In this document: piece after piece, positions 8,899-18,224 of the stretch
How the letters are laid out: every line of letters starts with the position of its first letter
Position numbering within the stretch: the stretch's first letter is position 1
DNA from: Vreelandella alkaliphila
GTDB taxonomy: Bacteria > Pseudomonadota > Gammaproteobacteria > Pseudomonadales > Halomonadaceae
DNA length: 64,000 nucleotides
Assembly: GCF_016107625.1 (NCBI RefSeq)
Contig: NZ_JABASV010000007.1
Location: 165,120-229,119 of the forward strand
Direction: 5' to 3'
The notes under the pieces: generated by a model
Told to the model about the DNA's origin: nothing
Seen by the model: only the letters and a program-made list of their open reading frames with translations
The model's database searches: none
Translations under genes and position numbers: made by a program

Positions 8899-9810
8899 TT
8901 AAACGGCGCGGTAGCCTGATAGACGAACCCACCCTTCGCGAATTGTGGGCTCTTCCATTATCAAGCCCTGGGCTTCGTAGGCTTGCAAGACCTCATTCGC
9001 TTGGTTCGCTAAAATGCCAGACAATGCTATTTGTCCGCCGGGTGCGACATGGCCTGCAATCATTGGGGCTAATTCAACTAATGGCCCAGCTAAAATATTG
9101 GCGGTGACAACTGGGTAGTGGCCGTCGATCAGCTGTTCAGGATAGTAAAGGGACAATTGTGCGTCGCTAATCTGATTGCGCGCTGCGTTGTCACGGCTTG
9201 CCTGAAGTGCCTGTGGATCTATATCAGTAGCATCGGCGTGGGTTGCCCCTAACTTTAGCGCGGCAATGGCAAGAATGCCTGAGCCGCAGCCCACATCTAG
9301 GACGGTTTTATCTTCCAGTCCGCCGCTAACCGCAAGGCTATCCAGCCACTCCAGGCAAAGCGCTGTCGTGGGATGGGTGCCAGTGCCAAAGGCAAGGCCT
9401 GGGTCAAGAATGAGATTGACGGCATTGGCTTCTGGGGGCTCATGCCAGCTCGGTACGATCCATAGCCGTTGGCCCATTCGCAACGGCGTAAAGTCATCCA
9501 TCCATTCTCTTTCCCAGTCTCTATCGGCTAATAGTTCATACGCAATGTCTGGACAGGGTTCGCCGGGGACTTGCTCAGACCAAGCGGCTTGAATGCGCTC
9601 AAGCATGGCTTCAACGCCGTCTAAGTCGTCATATAGGCCAGTGAGAATTGTATCTTGCCAAAGCGGGGTAGTACCTCGCTCTGGTTCGAAAACAGGATCA
9701 TCGTGGGCATCTTGAAGGCCAATGGCCGTCGCGCCTTCCTCTAACAGTAGATCTTCTAGTAGTTCGGCTTGTTCTGGAGCAACGTGGGCTTTGAGTTGGA
9801 GCCAGGGCAT
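8899..9810 (-). CDS. prmA: Ribosomal protein L11 methyltransferase
   Basis: The 303-residue product is an S-adenosylmethionine-dependent enzyme that trimethylates ribosomal protein L11. The SAM-binding motif VLDVGCGSGILAIAALKLGA and the following DIDPQAL are clear, as is DPGLAFGTGTHPTT, a PrmA hallmark. The N-terminal substrate-recognition domain starts MPWLQLKAHV. The start at 9810 has GGAG seven bases upstream; an in-frame ATG ten codons earlier is less likely. A terminator-like hairpin separates it from accC, so prmA-dusB-fis-purH may form its own transcript. Confidence 0.93.
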   Translation of the reverse strand: MPWLQLKAHVAPEQAELLEDLLLEEGATAIGLQDAHDDPVFEPERGTTPLWQDTILTGLYDDLDGVEAMLERIQAAWSEQVPGEPCPDIAYELLADRDWEREWMDDFTPLRMGQRLWIVPSWHEPPEANAVNLILDPGLAFGTGTHPTTALCLEWLDSLAVSGGLEDKTVLDVGCGSGILAIAALKLGATHADATDIDPQALQASRDNAARNQISDAQLSLYYPEQLIDGHYPVVTANILAGPLVELAPMIAGHVAPGGQIALSGILANQANEVLQAYEAQGLIMEEPTIREGWVRLSGYRAV

Positions 9811-9848
9811 CAGTAATCTCCACTGCGTACGTGCATTCACGCAAAGGT

Positions 9849-9884
9849 AAAAAACAATAACGGGGTGGCTATGGCCACCCCGTT
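9849..9884 (-). terminator. Rho-independent terminator downstream of accC
   Basis: On the minus strand a 12-base perfect stem (AACGGGGTGGC/GCCACCCCGTT core, 9859-9884) is followed by TATTGTTTTTT. It lies between accC and prmA and should end or reduce the accBC transcript. Confidence 0.8.
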
Positions 9885-9940
9885 GAGTATTATCAGCTAT
9901 CTATTCAGCTCAGCGCCTTTGCAGATATTAATTTCTGGTA

Positions 9941-11281
9941 TTAGCTACTGAGTTTCTTTTCAAGATAGTGAATGTTGACGCCACCTTGGCGGAAATAACT
10001 ATCTCTCACCAAATCTTTTTGCAGATCAATATTGGTCTTGATCCCCTCGACTAGCAGCTCATCTAGGGCGTTGCGCATACGCGTCAGGGCAATCTCGCGA
10101 TCAGCCCCCCAGGTGATTAGCTTGCCGATCAGTGAGTCATAATGAGGCGGTACGGTGTAGCCAGTGTACAGATGAGAGTCCATACGCACGCCAAGGCCGC
10201 CCGGAGCATGGAACAGGGTGACTTTGCCCGGAGAGGGCATAAACGTACGCGAGTCTTCCGCATTGATCCTGCACTCAAAGGCATGGCCATTGATCTTTAC
10301 ATCTTCTTGGCGAATCGAAAGTGGCAGGCCGGAGGCAATGCGCAACTGTTCCTTAACGATATCTACGCCTGTGACCATCTCGGTGACAGGGTGCTCTACC
10401 TGTACACGGGTATTCATTTCAATAAAGAAGAAATCACCGTCTTCGTATAGAAACTCAAAGGTGCCCGCGCCACGATAGTTAATTTCGAGGCATGCTTGGC
10501 GGCATGCTTCTAGCACCTTTGCACGCGCTTCCGGGTCGATTCCAGGGGCCGGCGCTTCTTCCAGAACCTTTTGGTGACGACGCTGTAGAGAACAGTCGCG
10601 ATCATAAAGGTGGATAGCATTGCCTTGGCCGTCAGCCAGCACCTGGACCTCAACATGGCGGGGTTTCTCAAGGAATTTTTCCATGTAAACCGTGCCATCG
10701 CCAAACGCTGAGTGCGCCTCAGTGCGAGTGACAGTAATGGCTGAAAGCAGATGGCCTTCAGTGTGCACCACCCGCATGCCGCGGCCACCACCGCCTGCAG
10801 CAGCTTTGATAATTACCGGATAGCCAATGCGGCGTGCAGTGGCTAGGTTGGTGGCTTCATCGTCACCTAACGGGCCATCTGAGCCAGGCACGGTAGGAAC
10901 GCCAGCAATCTTCATTGCTTCAATGGCACTAACTTTATCACCCATCAGGCGGATAGTTTCCGCGCGCGGGCCAATAAAGGTAAAGCCAGAGCGCTCAACC
11001 TGCTCAGCAAAATTAGCGTTTTCCGAGAGAAAGCCGTAGCCAGGATGAATGGCGCTTGAATCTGTCACTTCAGCAGCGCTTATTAATGCAGGAATATTCA
11101 AGTACGACTGCGCTGAGGAGGCGGGGCCGATGCATACCGCTTCGTCGGCCAAGCGAACATGCATCAATTCACGGTCGGCTTTGGAGTGAACCGCAACGGT
11201 TTTAATCCCTAGCTCTTTACAGGCCCGGAGAATACGAAGGGCAATCTCGCCGCGGTTTGCGATAAGTACCTTGTCCAGCAT
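9941..11281 (-). CDS. accC: Acetyl-CoA carboxylase, biotin carboxylase subunit
   Basis: An ATP-grasp enzyme of 446 residues that carboxylates the biotin on AccB, the first half of malonyl-CoA synthesis. It begins [17 protein letters not shown], the standard AccC start, and contains the glycine-rich [11 protein letters not shown] loop, the [13 protein letters not shown] segment and the [14 protein letters not shown] active-site signature. GGTGGA lies seven bases before the ATG at 11281; a GTG four codons upstream is in frame but less likely. It follows accB by 30 bases. Confidence 0.96.
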   Translation of the reverse strand: MLDKVLIANRGEIALRILRACKELGIKTVAVHSKADRELMHVRLADEAVCIGPASSAQSYLNIPALISAAEVTDSSAIHPGYGFLSENANFAEQVERSGFTFIGPRAETIRLMGDKVSAIEAMKIAGVPTVPGSDGPLGDDEATNLATARRIGYPVIIKAAAGGGGRGMRVVHTEGHLLSAITVTRTEAHSAFGDGTVYMEKFLEKPRHVEVQVLADGQGNAIHLYDRDCSLQRRHQKVLEEAPAPGIDPEARAKVLEACRQACLEINYRGAGTFEFLYEDGDFFFIEMNTRVQVEHPVTEMVTGVDIVKEQLRIASGLPLSIRQEDVKINGHAFECRINAEDSRTFMPSPGKVTLFHAPGGLGVRMDSHLYTGYTVPPHYDSLIGKLITWGADREIALTRMRNALDELLVEGIKTNIDLQKDLVRDSYFRQGGVNIHYLEKKLSS

Positions 11282-11311
11282 GGGAGAATCCACCCGTGTT
11301 GTTGTGAAAGA

Positions 11312-11776
11312 TTAAGCGATGACGATCATAGGTTGATCGAATTCCACCGGCTCTCCGTCTTCCACTAGGATGGCCTCGACGACGCCGTCGCGATCGGCTT
11401 CAATTTGATTCATCATTTTCATTGCTTCAACGATACATACCGTATCGCCTTGCTTAACCGTATCGCCAACTTCCACAAACGATTTGGCGCCCGGTGCTGG
11501 GCTACGGTAGAACGTGCCTACCATGGGTGAATTAACCGCTTCACCTTGATAGCTTACGCCTTGGGGCTCTGCATCAGCAGCCGAAGCGCTGGGTTGAGCT
11601 GGTGCCTGCTGCATAGGCGGCATTTGAGCGTACTGTGGCATCGGCTGAGGCTGCCATGTTGCACCATTCGGATGGCGGCTGATGCGGACGGACTCTTCGC
11701 CTTCCTGAATTTCGATTTCGCTAATGTTTGATTCTTCGAGGAGTTCAATCAGTTTTTTAACTTTACGAATATCCAT
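11312..11776 (-). CDS. accB: Acetyl-CoA carboxylase, biotin carboxyl carrier protein
   Basis: A 154-residue biotin carrier. It starts [16 protein letters not shown], has a Pro/Gln/Ala-rich linker in the middle (roughly residues 45-75) and ends in a biotinyl domain with the modified lysine K120 in [10 protein letters not shown]. The frame is open 22 codons further upstream, but family starts agree with 11776. In many relatives aroQ lies just upstream of accB; no aroQ is present here and the roughly 300 bases before the gene are non-coding. A 10-bp inverted repeat lies 34-67 bases upstream of the start. Confidence 0.96.
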   Translation of the reverse strand: MDIRKVKKLIELLEESNISEIEIQEGEESVRISRHPNGATWQPQPMPQYAQMPPMQQAPAQPSASAADAEPQGVSYQGEAVNSPMVGTFYRSPAPGAKSFVEVGDTVKQGDTVCIVEAMKMMNQIEADRDGVVEAILVEDGEPVEFDQPMIVIA

Positions 11777-11810
11777 ACCTGTTGCCCCAAAAGTGATGAA
11801 AGTTAATCGC

Positions 11811-11843
11811 AATGCAGTTGAGTATTGTATCGCCAACTGCATT
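11811..11843. promoter_or_regulatory. Inverted repeat in the accB leader
   Basis: AATGCAGTTG (11811-11820) and CAACTGCATT (11834-11843) are perfect 10-base complements with a 13-base spacer, 34-67 bases upstream of accB. It could be an operator or a leader RNA hairpin. The rest of the 11777-12072 gap shows no gene on either strand. Confidence 0.45.
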
Positions 11844-12072
11844 GAGCGCCGTTACAGCGCAGTAAACCTTGTTTGAAAATGAAGAGAACGCTGCACGATG
11901 TTGAACGTTACCCGGTGCTAAGTCCTAAAACATGAAGATTTTAGCTGATATGGCTGCGAAGTTTGCCGAAAAAGTACGGGCATGTCTAGTGAAGGCCGAC
12001 ATAAGCTCGTTGCTGGTTATTTAAACAACCGTTTGACGACGTTCGCGACACTAGGTGGTCATAGGCTTCAGC

Positions 12073-13953
12073 TCAGCCTTGTTGCCAGCGTCGTAACGCT
12101 TCCAGGTGTTGTACCAACTGGGTGGCCGTTATTTCACCTTGAATGCGTGCATCCCGTACTTCTTCGCCCTGGCTAAAAAAAAGCAGGCTTGGTGGGCCGA
12201 ATAAGTTAAATCGGTTTAGCAGTTCCCGACTTTGCGCATCCGTATTGGTGACATCGACCTCAATCAGGCGGAAATCGTTCAATGCAGCGACCACATTGGG
12301 GTCTGGAAAAACATCGCGCTCCATTAGCTTGCAGGAGATACACCAGTCAGCAGTGAAATTAACAAAGGCAGGCTGTTGGGCGCTTGCGGCTTCAGAGAGT
12401 GCGGTTTCAAGTGCGCTCAGTTCATCAACTTGCTGAAAAGCAAGCGTTGCTTGCGGCGTGCCGCTGTCCGTTGAGGAGCTGGATACCGTTAAGGGGCGCA
12501 ATGGGTTGCTGCCGCCCTGGGCAGCGCCAATGACAAGAGCAATGCCCCATGCCAGTAACATCAGTCCTAATGTTTGTCGTGCTTTAGGCCAGCCTTGTGA
12601 CTGATTCATATTTAAGGCGCCCAGCATGAGTGCGCTACCTATGGCCAGCGCTGCCCAGAGCAAAAGCGCTATCGAAGGCGGTACTAATCGCTCAACCATC
12701 CAAATGGCAACGCCCAGTAACAGCAATCCGAAAGCAATTTTAACGCCGTTCATCCAAGCGCCTGAGCGGGGTAGCAGCGTTGCCCCAAAGGTACCCACTA
12801 ATAGCAGTGGCACACCCATGCCTAGGCCTAGTGCAAATAAAACAGCTCCGCCCATGGCAGCGTTTCCGGTCGAGGAAATAAACACCAACGCACCGGCAAG
12901 TGGGGCTGTTACACAGGGTGAAACCACTAATACCGATAGTGCGCCTGCCAGGGCTAAGCCTGCAGGGCCGCTTTGCTGTGCACGTGCTTGCCAGCCGTCA
13001 ATTTTAGCGGCCAGTCGCGGCGAAACTCTTAAATCAAACGCCCCGAACATAGCTAAGGCAAATAGCGTAAATAGAACAGCAAAGGTAATCAGCACCGGCG
13101 CTGATTGCAGGTGGGCCTGAAGATTTAAGCCCGCGCCAAACAGACCCATCAACACACCGACTAACGCGTAGGTGGACGCCATGCCCAAAACATAGCTGGC
13201 TGAGAGTACAAATGCTCGGGGTCGAGTTGGTTTTTGTCCTACGATAATTGAAGACAAAATAGGCACCATCGGTAGGACGCAGGGCGTGAAAGTAAGGCCC
13301 AGTCCAGCGATAAAAAATAACCCCAAGGCAAGAGGGAGGCTGGCGCTGCCGAGCAATGCGCTAAAGCGGCTGTCTTCGCTTTGTGGAGCTGAAAATTCAG
13401 TGCTGCTATTGGTGCCCGCGGTTTGACTAATTTGCTGGTCATCGCTGCCTTCAGCGCCTGACAGTGCATGATCTGCAGCGTCCCAGTCAGCAAAGGCCGT
13501 GGGAGGAGATGACTCTAAGGCTTCAAGCGATATAGTTTCTGGCGGATAGCAAAGACCTGCGTCGGCACAACCTTGGAACGTCAGTTCAATATCGATCGGG
13601 CCACTATAGGAGGGGGAAAATGGCGTTTCAAAGACTAATTTGTCACGAAAAACATACACATCGCCCATGAATTCATCAGTTGTGAATGTTCCTTGCGGAA
13701 GTAGCGGTTCATCAAGGGATACAGCGTCCGTTTTGCTGCTAACGCTAAATTGGTGGCGGTATAAATAATAGTCGTCCGCAATATCGATACCAATATAAAT
13801 GGCGCTGCCATCATGCCAAGCAGTAGGCTGAAAGGCTTCTAGAACAGGTAAAAAATCGCTTTGATTACTGGAAGAGGAAAACCACTGAGCATGGGCTAGC
13901 AGGGGAAGCCAGCAGAGTAACAGTAACAGACTTAAACGCTTAAAAGGCAACAC
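12073..13953 (-). CDS. dsbD: Thiol:disulfide interchange protein DsbD
   Basis: A 626-residue inner-membrane reductant transporter that moves electrons from cytosolic thioredoxin to periplasmic DsbC and cytochrome maturation proteins. In order: signal peptide (about 1-22), periplasmic alpha domain with the paired cysteines of FQGCADAGLCYP, a central set of eight or so membrane helices with the essential cysteines in TPCVLPMVP and VSPCVTAP, and a C-terminal thioredoxin-like gamma domain with CISC in ADWCISCKLM. It starts with GTG at 13953, with AAGGA six bases upstream. It reads toward accB, 296 bases away, and is probably transcribed separately. Confidence 0.94.
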   Translation of the reverse strand: MLPFKRLSLLLLLCWLPLLAHAQWFSSSSNQSDFLPVLEAFQPTAWHDGSAIYIGIDIADDYYLYRHQFSVSSKTDAVSLDEPLLPQGTFTTDEFMGDVYVFRDKLVFETPFSPSYSGPIDIELTFQGCADAGLCYPPETISLEALESSPPTAFADWDAADHALSGAEGSDDQQISQTAGTNSSTEFSAPQSEDSRFSALLGSASLPLALGLFFIAGLGLTFTPCVLPMVPILSSIIVGQKPTRPRAFVLSASYVLGMASTYALVGVLMGLFGAGLNLQAHLQSAPVLITFAVLFTLFALAMFGAFDLRVSPRLAAKIDGWQARAQQSGPAGLALAGALSVLVVSPCVTAPLAGALVFISSTGNAAMGGAVLFALGLGMGVPLLLVGTFGATLLPRSGAWMNGVKIAFGLLLLGVAIWMVERLVPPSIALLLWAALAIGSALMLGALNMNQSQGWPKARQTLGLMLLAWGIALVIGAAQGGSNPLRPLTVSSSSTDSGTPQATLAFQQVDELSALETALSEAASAQQPAFVNFTADWCISCKLMERDVFPDPNVVAALNDFRLIEVDVTNTDAQSRELLNRFNLFGPPSLLFFSQGEEVRDARIQGEITATQLVQHLEALRRWQQG

Positions 13954-14100
13954 GAAGTATCCTTACGCAGACGGATCAGGGAGATTTTGAAATAGCATAT
14001 CCTACCTTGTGATGTCAGCGTAGATGCTGCGGTGACGTGACGCGCTTCTTCATGCTGCGTTAATGTTGAATCTCAGGCCTCGGAATTAAACGACAGATAA

Positions 14101-14130
14101 TAGAAAAGGCTGCCACATGGGCAGCCTTTA
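14101..14130 (-). terminator. Rho-independent terminator of ppa
   Basis: On the minus strand AAAGGCTGCCCATGTGGCAGCCTTTTC forms a 9-10 bp GC-rich stem with a short loop and trailing Ts, about 40 bases after the ppa stop. The rest of 13954-14170 shows no gene. Confidence 0.8.
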
Positions 14131-14170
14131 AGAGGAAGTGCGGTCTGACTTTATTGCTCAACCCGATAGA

Positions 14171-14701
14171 TTAAGCTTTTTGGTAAGCCGCGACTGATTT
14201 TTCAATCGCTTTGCGTGCCGCTTCAACACCTTCCCAAGACTCTACTTTCACCCACTTACCTTTTTCGAGGTCTTTATAGTTCTCGAAAAAGTGAGCGATT
14301 TGCTGACGTAGCAGTTCAGGAAGATCAGTCACTTCTTGAACATCATCATACAGAGTGCTCAGTTTGGGATGCGGGACGCATACCAATTTTGCATCTTCGC
14401 CTGCTTCGTCGGTCATATTCAAAATGCCAACAGGGCGAGCGCGAATAATGCTGCCCGGAGCCACGGGGTGGGGGGTAACTACCAAAGCATCCAGCGGGTC
14501 GCCATCATCGGCCAGGGTGTGGGGGATAAAGCCGTAGTTAGCCGGATAGAACATGGGGGTTGCCATGAAGCGGTCAACCAGAAGGGCACCCATATCTTTG
14601 TCGATTTCATACTTAATCGGCGCGTGATTAGCGGGAATTTCGATCGCCACGTAAATATCGTTGGGCAGATCCTTTCCAGCGGGGATGTTATCGAAGTTCA
14701 T
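14171..14701 (-). CDS. ppa: Inorganic pyrophosphatase
   Basis: A 176-residue type I soluble pyrophosphatase. It begins [23 protein letters not shown] and contains the metal-binding [10 protein letters not shown] signature and a [12 protein letters not shown] segment, all as in E. coli Ppa. It hydrolyses pyrophosphate from biosynthesis. Its presence beside a pyrophosphate-dependent phosphofructokinase gene (about 2 kb away) is notable, since the two enzymes would compete for the same pool. Divergent from the phosphatase/kinase fusion, with 257 non-coding bases between them. Confidence 0.95.
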   Translation of the reverse strand: MNFDNIPAGKDLPNDIYVAIEIPANHAPIKYEIDKDMGALLVDRFMATPMFYPANYGFIPHTLADDGDPLDALVVTPHPVAPGSIIRARPVGILNMTDEAGEDAKLVCVPHPKLSTLYDDVQEVTDLPELLRQQIAHFFENYKDLEKGKWVKVESWEGVEAARKAIEKSVAAYQKA

Positions 14702-14958
14702 CGTTTATTCCTTGGCTTGGCTTATTTAGTGCGAAGGCTAAGCAGTTGATGCATTGCATTAATGGCGGAGAATTATACGAAGTTGGCTAGTGGATTACCA
14801 ATGCGACATAGGTGTGTGCCGCTAACAATGACGATGAATCCAAAAATAAGCGTCGTTTTTCGCCATCACGACGTTTGGCGGGCATCGCTTCCCTTGATCA
14901 GCGTGTATCATAACCACTGTGTGGTTCCCATGAAGAGCCTAAAGCCTAGGAGGATGAG

Positions 14959-16674
14959 TTGGCGCACGCCCAGTTACTAATTAGTTATGGCCAAGCCTTT
15001 GTGGCCCCTGATAGGCGTCTACACCGTAGCTCCATGTCGGTGCGGTTGCCTGATGCGCAGCTGTTGAAAGTAAAAGGGGGGTGCGCAGTTATTAGTGACT
15101 CGATTTCTCGTAACACCTTGGCTAAACAGGCAGGTGATTTAAGTGTTCGCGGTTTTTTGGCTGACTATTACTCTACGCCTGACCACTGGGACACGAAAAC
15201 GTCGGCCACCCGGGTACTTCGTGCTCTTAATGGTTGGTGCTACAGCCAAAGCAAGCATGTTAAAGAAGGAAGTTTTGTATCTTCGCTATCCGCGATGGTC
15301 TTTCGCGAGCGTGAAGCGCACCTATTTCATATGGGGGATACGTTAGTTTTTCGATTGCGAGGCGCTGAGTTCGAGCAGCTAACCCGCGACCATGTGACCG
15401 ATATTGGCGGCTATCGTTACCCCTCACGTGCTTTGGGGATGGATGGAAGCGTCGATATCGACTATACCCATCTACCGCTTAAACAGGGCGACTTTTTTGT
15501 TTTTACTACTCAGGGCGTCCGTGGCACCTTAATGCCATCTGATTACGTTCGTCTGATCCGCCAAAATGCCAGTGATCTAGACGCAGCCTGTGAGTGCCTC
15601 GCGAGCGAAGCAAAGCAGCGTGCCCAAGATAGGGGGTATGGAGGTGATCAATTTTGCTTCCAACTGCTGCGTATTGATGAGCTACCGGAAGAGTCTGAAG
15701 ATCACCCAGGGCTTATTTATGGTGACCTGCCTATTCCCCCTGAGCTGACGCCAGGAGAGCGGTTTGATGGGCTTGAGGTGCTGTCGGTGCTGTCACGTAA
15801 TGCGCAATCAAGAGTTTATCGCGTCCGTGATGTGCATTCAGAGCGTGAAATGGTGATGAAAGCACCCAGCCCAGAACTCTCTTTGCGTAACGCTTATCTG
15901 GAACATTTTTTACTGCAGCAATGGGTGGTAGAGCGTGTAAATTCGCCCTTTGTAGTCAAAGTAATGCAGTCGTCACGACCACGCCGTTACCTTTATTACT
16001 TAATGCAGCACGTTGAAGGTGAAACGCTCCGCCAGTGGGCAGAAAGGCACCCACAAGCGAGTTTGGTGCAGCGTCTGGATATCGCCAATCAACTGGGTAA
16101 AGCGGTTCAAGCGTTGCATCATCGCGATATCATTCATCAGCAAATTACCCCTGATAATGTACTGATCGACCCCCACGGCAAACTCGTGTTGGCAGATTTC
16201 AGTGCCTGCCACATGCGCGAGGTGGATGGCCATCGCCACTCGGGCGAGCTACTTCGCCAAATTGGTTTTAATGAACACACGGCCCCTGAGTACGCACTGG
16301 GTGATAGCGTAGGTCGGCGCAGTGACCAGTATTCATTAGCATCAACGGTCTATTGGTTGCTGACAGGGGCATTGCCTTATACGTTGACGCCTAATCGACT
16401 GCGCAGCCACACCGATCTTGAAGAGCTCAGCTACCGTAGCGCCCGAACAACCAATCCAGAAATATCGGCTGAGCTTGATGACGCGTTGCGTCGTGCTCTA
16501 GATCCTCAGCGTGCACTGCGTTTTAGGCGGCTCTCCGAATTTCTTCATGCCTTAAGAGTCCCGTTAGGGCGCGTGCCCAGTCGTGAGGAGCCTCGCCAAG
16601 AGTCACGGCGTTTTTGGCAGGGGGTGGCGGGTATTCTGCTGCTCTTATTGGTGCTTTCTTGGTTATTGCGCTAA
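14959..16674 (+). CDS. PP2C-like / protein kinase-like fusion, membrane anchored, with degenerate active sites
   Basis: A 571-residue protein. Residues about 1-240 match a PP2C phosphatase fold (SLSAMVF..AHLFHMGD..QLTRDH), about 265-535 a Hanks-type kinase fold, and the last 20 form a membrane helix. Fusions of this kind exist in pseudomonads and relatives. Here key residues differ: the PP2C aspartate-glycine motifs read SDS and TQG, and the final DN reads DQ. In the kinase half the catalytic HRD reads HQQ (in IIHQQITPDN), although the ATP-binding lysine (MVMK), the loop asparagine and the DFS aspartate remain. It is likely a pseudoenzyme or scaffold. The start is TTG at 14959, five bases after a perfect AGGAGG; an ATG at 14954 directly abuts that site and opens only eight codons. 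Confidence 0.8.
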   Translation: MAHAQLLISYGQAFVAPDRRLHRSSMSVRLPDAQLLKVKGGCAVISDSISRNTLAKQAGDLSVRGFLADYYSTPDHWDTKTSATRVLRALNGWCYSQSKHVKEGSFVSSLSAMVFREREAHLFHMGDTLVFRLRGAEFEQLTRDHVTDIGGYRYPSRALGMDGSVDIDYTHLPLKQGDFFVFTTQGVRGTLMPSDYVRLIRQNASDLDAACECLASEAKQRAQDRGYGGDQFCFQLLRIDELPEESEDHPGLIYGDLPIPPELTPGERFDGLEVLSVLSRNAQSRVYRVRDVHSEREMVMKAPSPELSLRNAYLEHFLLQQWVVERVNSPFVVKVMQSSRPRRYLYYLMQHVEGETLRQWAERHPQASLVQRLDIANQLGKAVQALHHRDIIHQQITPDNVLIDPHGKLVLADFSACHMREVDGHRHSGELLRQIGFNEHTAPEYALGDSVGRRSDQYSLASTVYWLLTGALPYTLTPNRLRSHTDLEELSYRSARTTNPEISAELDDALRRALDPQRALRFRRLSEFLHALRVPLGRVPSREEPRQESRRFWQGVAGILLLLLVLSWLLR

Positions 16675-16710
16675 AAGCTTAACGTTGCTCACTTAATAAA
16701 CGCTAACCAT

Positions 16711-16750
16711 AAAAAACGGGGCGATGAATCATTTCATCGCCCCGTTTTTA
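16711..16750. terminator. Bidirectional terminator between the fusion gene and pfp
   Basis: AAAAAACGGGGCGATGAA and TTCATCGCCCCGTTTTT (16711-16750) form a stem of about 17 bp with a four-base loop and A/T tails on both sides, placed between two convergent genes. Confidence 0.9.
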
Positions 16751-16765
16751 CAACACGCTAACTAT

Positions 16766-18025
16766 TTACAGCGTGAATTTAGGCAGTTTCTGTTCCACTT
16801 TTGCGAGCTTTAGCTTAGCTACTTTAGGCAGGCCGTTTTCAAACGGAGGGAAATCCTCGCCCTGAATGAGCGGAGAGAGATACGCTCGGCAAGCGGGTGT
16901 AATCGCAAAACCGTTTTCGCTAATGAAATCCCGTGGCATGAATTTTTCTTGGTTAGCCACTTGTGACAGCGGCGCCGAGATGACATCCCACTGATAGGGT
17001 TCCTGTGAAATACGGCGTATGGCGGGCATCATGGCATTTTTGCCTGCAAGTGCTAATGTTACCGCCTCGCGGCCCACTGCATAGGCTTGTTCAACGTCGG
17101 TTTTAGAGGCCAAATGGCGCGCCGCGCGCTGTAAATAATCAGCAACTGCCCAGTGGTATTTGTAACCAAGGTCTTGCTTCACCATCCCTGCAAGTGTCGG
17201 CGCTACGCCGCCTAATTGGCGGTGCCCAAAGGCATCCGTATTGCCGGCATCGGCAAGGAAAGTGCCATCTTCATAGCGTGCGCCTTCAGAAACAACGATG
17301 ACGCAATAACCGTACTTCTGAACGCACTCTTCAACGCGCGCCATGACCGCTTTACGGTCAAACGATACTTCAGGAAAGATAATCAGGTGAGGCGGCTCGC
17401 CTTCGCCTTCACCCGCTAAACCACCTGCAGCTGCAATCCAGCCAGCATGACGGCCCATCACTTCAAGGACGAATACTTTAGTGGATGTGGCGCACATAGA
17501 CGCAATATCCAATGAGGCTTCAAGCGTAGAGGTGGCGATATATTTGGCAACGCTACCAAACCCGGGGCTGTTGTCGGTAATAGGCAGATCGTTATCAACA
17601 GTTTTCGGTACATGAATCGCAGTTAGCGGGTAGCCGAGTTTTTCAGACAGTTGGGACACTTTGAGGCAGGTGTCTGCGCTGTCACCGCCGCCATTGTAGA
17701 AGAAGTAGCGAATATCGTGGGCTTTGAAGACTTCGATTAAGCGTTCATATTGAGCACGGTGAGTGTCAATGTCTTTCAGCTTATAGCGGCAGGAACCAAA
17801 TGCACCGCCAGGCGTGTGGCGCAAGGCAGCAATCGATTCATCGCTCTCTTGAGTCACATCGATGAGGTCTTCCGTTAAGGCACCGATAATGCCGTTATGA
17901 CCGGCATATACCTTGCCAATCTGGTCGGGCGCTTGTCTGCAAGCTTCGATAACGCCACAGGCGCTGGCATTGATGACGGCGGTAACGCCACCGGACTGGG
18001 CGTAAAAGGCATTATGCTGGGCCAT
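16766..18025 (-). CDS. pfp: Pyrophosphate-dependent 6-phosphofructokinase
   Basis: The 419-residue protein phosphorylates fructose 6-phosphate using pyrophosphate rather than ATP and works in both directions. Two positions set this: an aspartate in the NGGGDSADT loop where ATP enzymes have glycine, and lysine in PKTVDNDL where ATP enzymes have glycine (PGTIDND). MGRHAGW and the substrate-binding segments are present. Halomonads are known for atypical glycolysis, and this fits. A terminator lies 15 bases after the stop. The 199 bases upstream contain a hairpin (18072-18096) and a palindrome (18159-18177). Confidence 0.92.
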   Translation of the reverse strand: MAQHNAFYAQSGGVTAVINASACGVIEACRQAPDQIGKVYAGHNGIIGALTEDLIDVTQESDESIAALRHTPGGAFGSCRYKLKDIDTHRAQYERLIEVFKAHDIRYFFYNGGGDSADTCLKVSQLSEKLGYPLTAIHVPKTVDNDLPITDNSPGFGSVAKYIATSTLEASLDIASMCATSTKVFVLEVMGRHAGWIAAAGGLAGEGEGEPPHLIIFPEVSFDRKAVMARVEECVQKYGYCVIVVSEGARYEDGTFLADAGNTDAFGHRQLGGVAPTLAGMVKQDLGYKYHWAVADYLQRAARHLASKTDVEQAYAVGREAVTLALAGKNAMMPAIRRISQEPYQWDVISAPLSQVANQEKFMPRDFISENGFAITPACRAYLSPLIQGEDFPPFENGLPKVAKLKLAKVEQKLPKFTL

Positions 18026-18071
18026 GGAAACGTCTCATCTCCTGAAAACGGATGGTTAAAACAGTAGTCAA

Positions 18072-18096
18072 GCAAAGGACAATAATTATCCTTTGC
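18072..18096 (-). other. Hairpin in the pfp upstream region
   Basis: GCAAAGGA (18072-18079) pairs perfectly with TCCTTTGC (18089-18096). On the minus strand it is followed by TTGACTACTGTTTT. It could be the terminator of the upstream rnt transcript or a leader hairpin of pfp; the T-run is interrupted, so neither is certain. Confidence 0.4.
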
Positions 18097-18158
18097 CTGT
18101 GTTAATCGTTGTGCGTTTAGACGCGTGTAATGCTAGAGCACGCTTCTATATAAAATTG

Positions 18159-18177
18159 TGCAAACGCGGGGTTTGCA
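18159..18177. promoter_or_regulatory. Perfect palindrome upstream of pfp, possible operator
   Basis: TGCAAAC (18159-18165) and GTTTGCA (18171-18177) are perfect 7-base arms with a 5-base spacer. A TATATA stretch that could serve as a -10 element lies a few bases further toward pfp. The regulator is not known. Confidence 0.35.
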
Positions 18178-18224
18178 GCGGCGAAGTTTAGCGCAAAGCC
18201 TCAGTGGGTGCATCTTGGGGCTCA

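Noticed and set aside
12626..13120. 164-codon plus-strand frame opposite dsbD
   Set aside because: Low-complexity translation antisense to a well-supported membrane protein.
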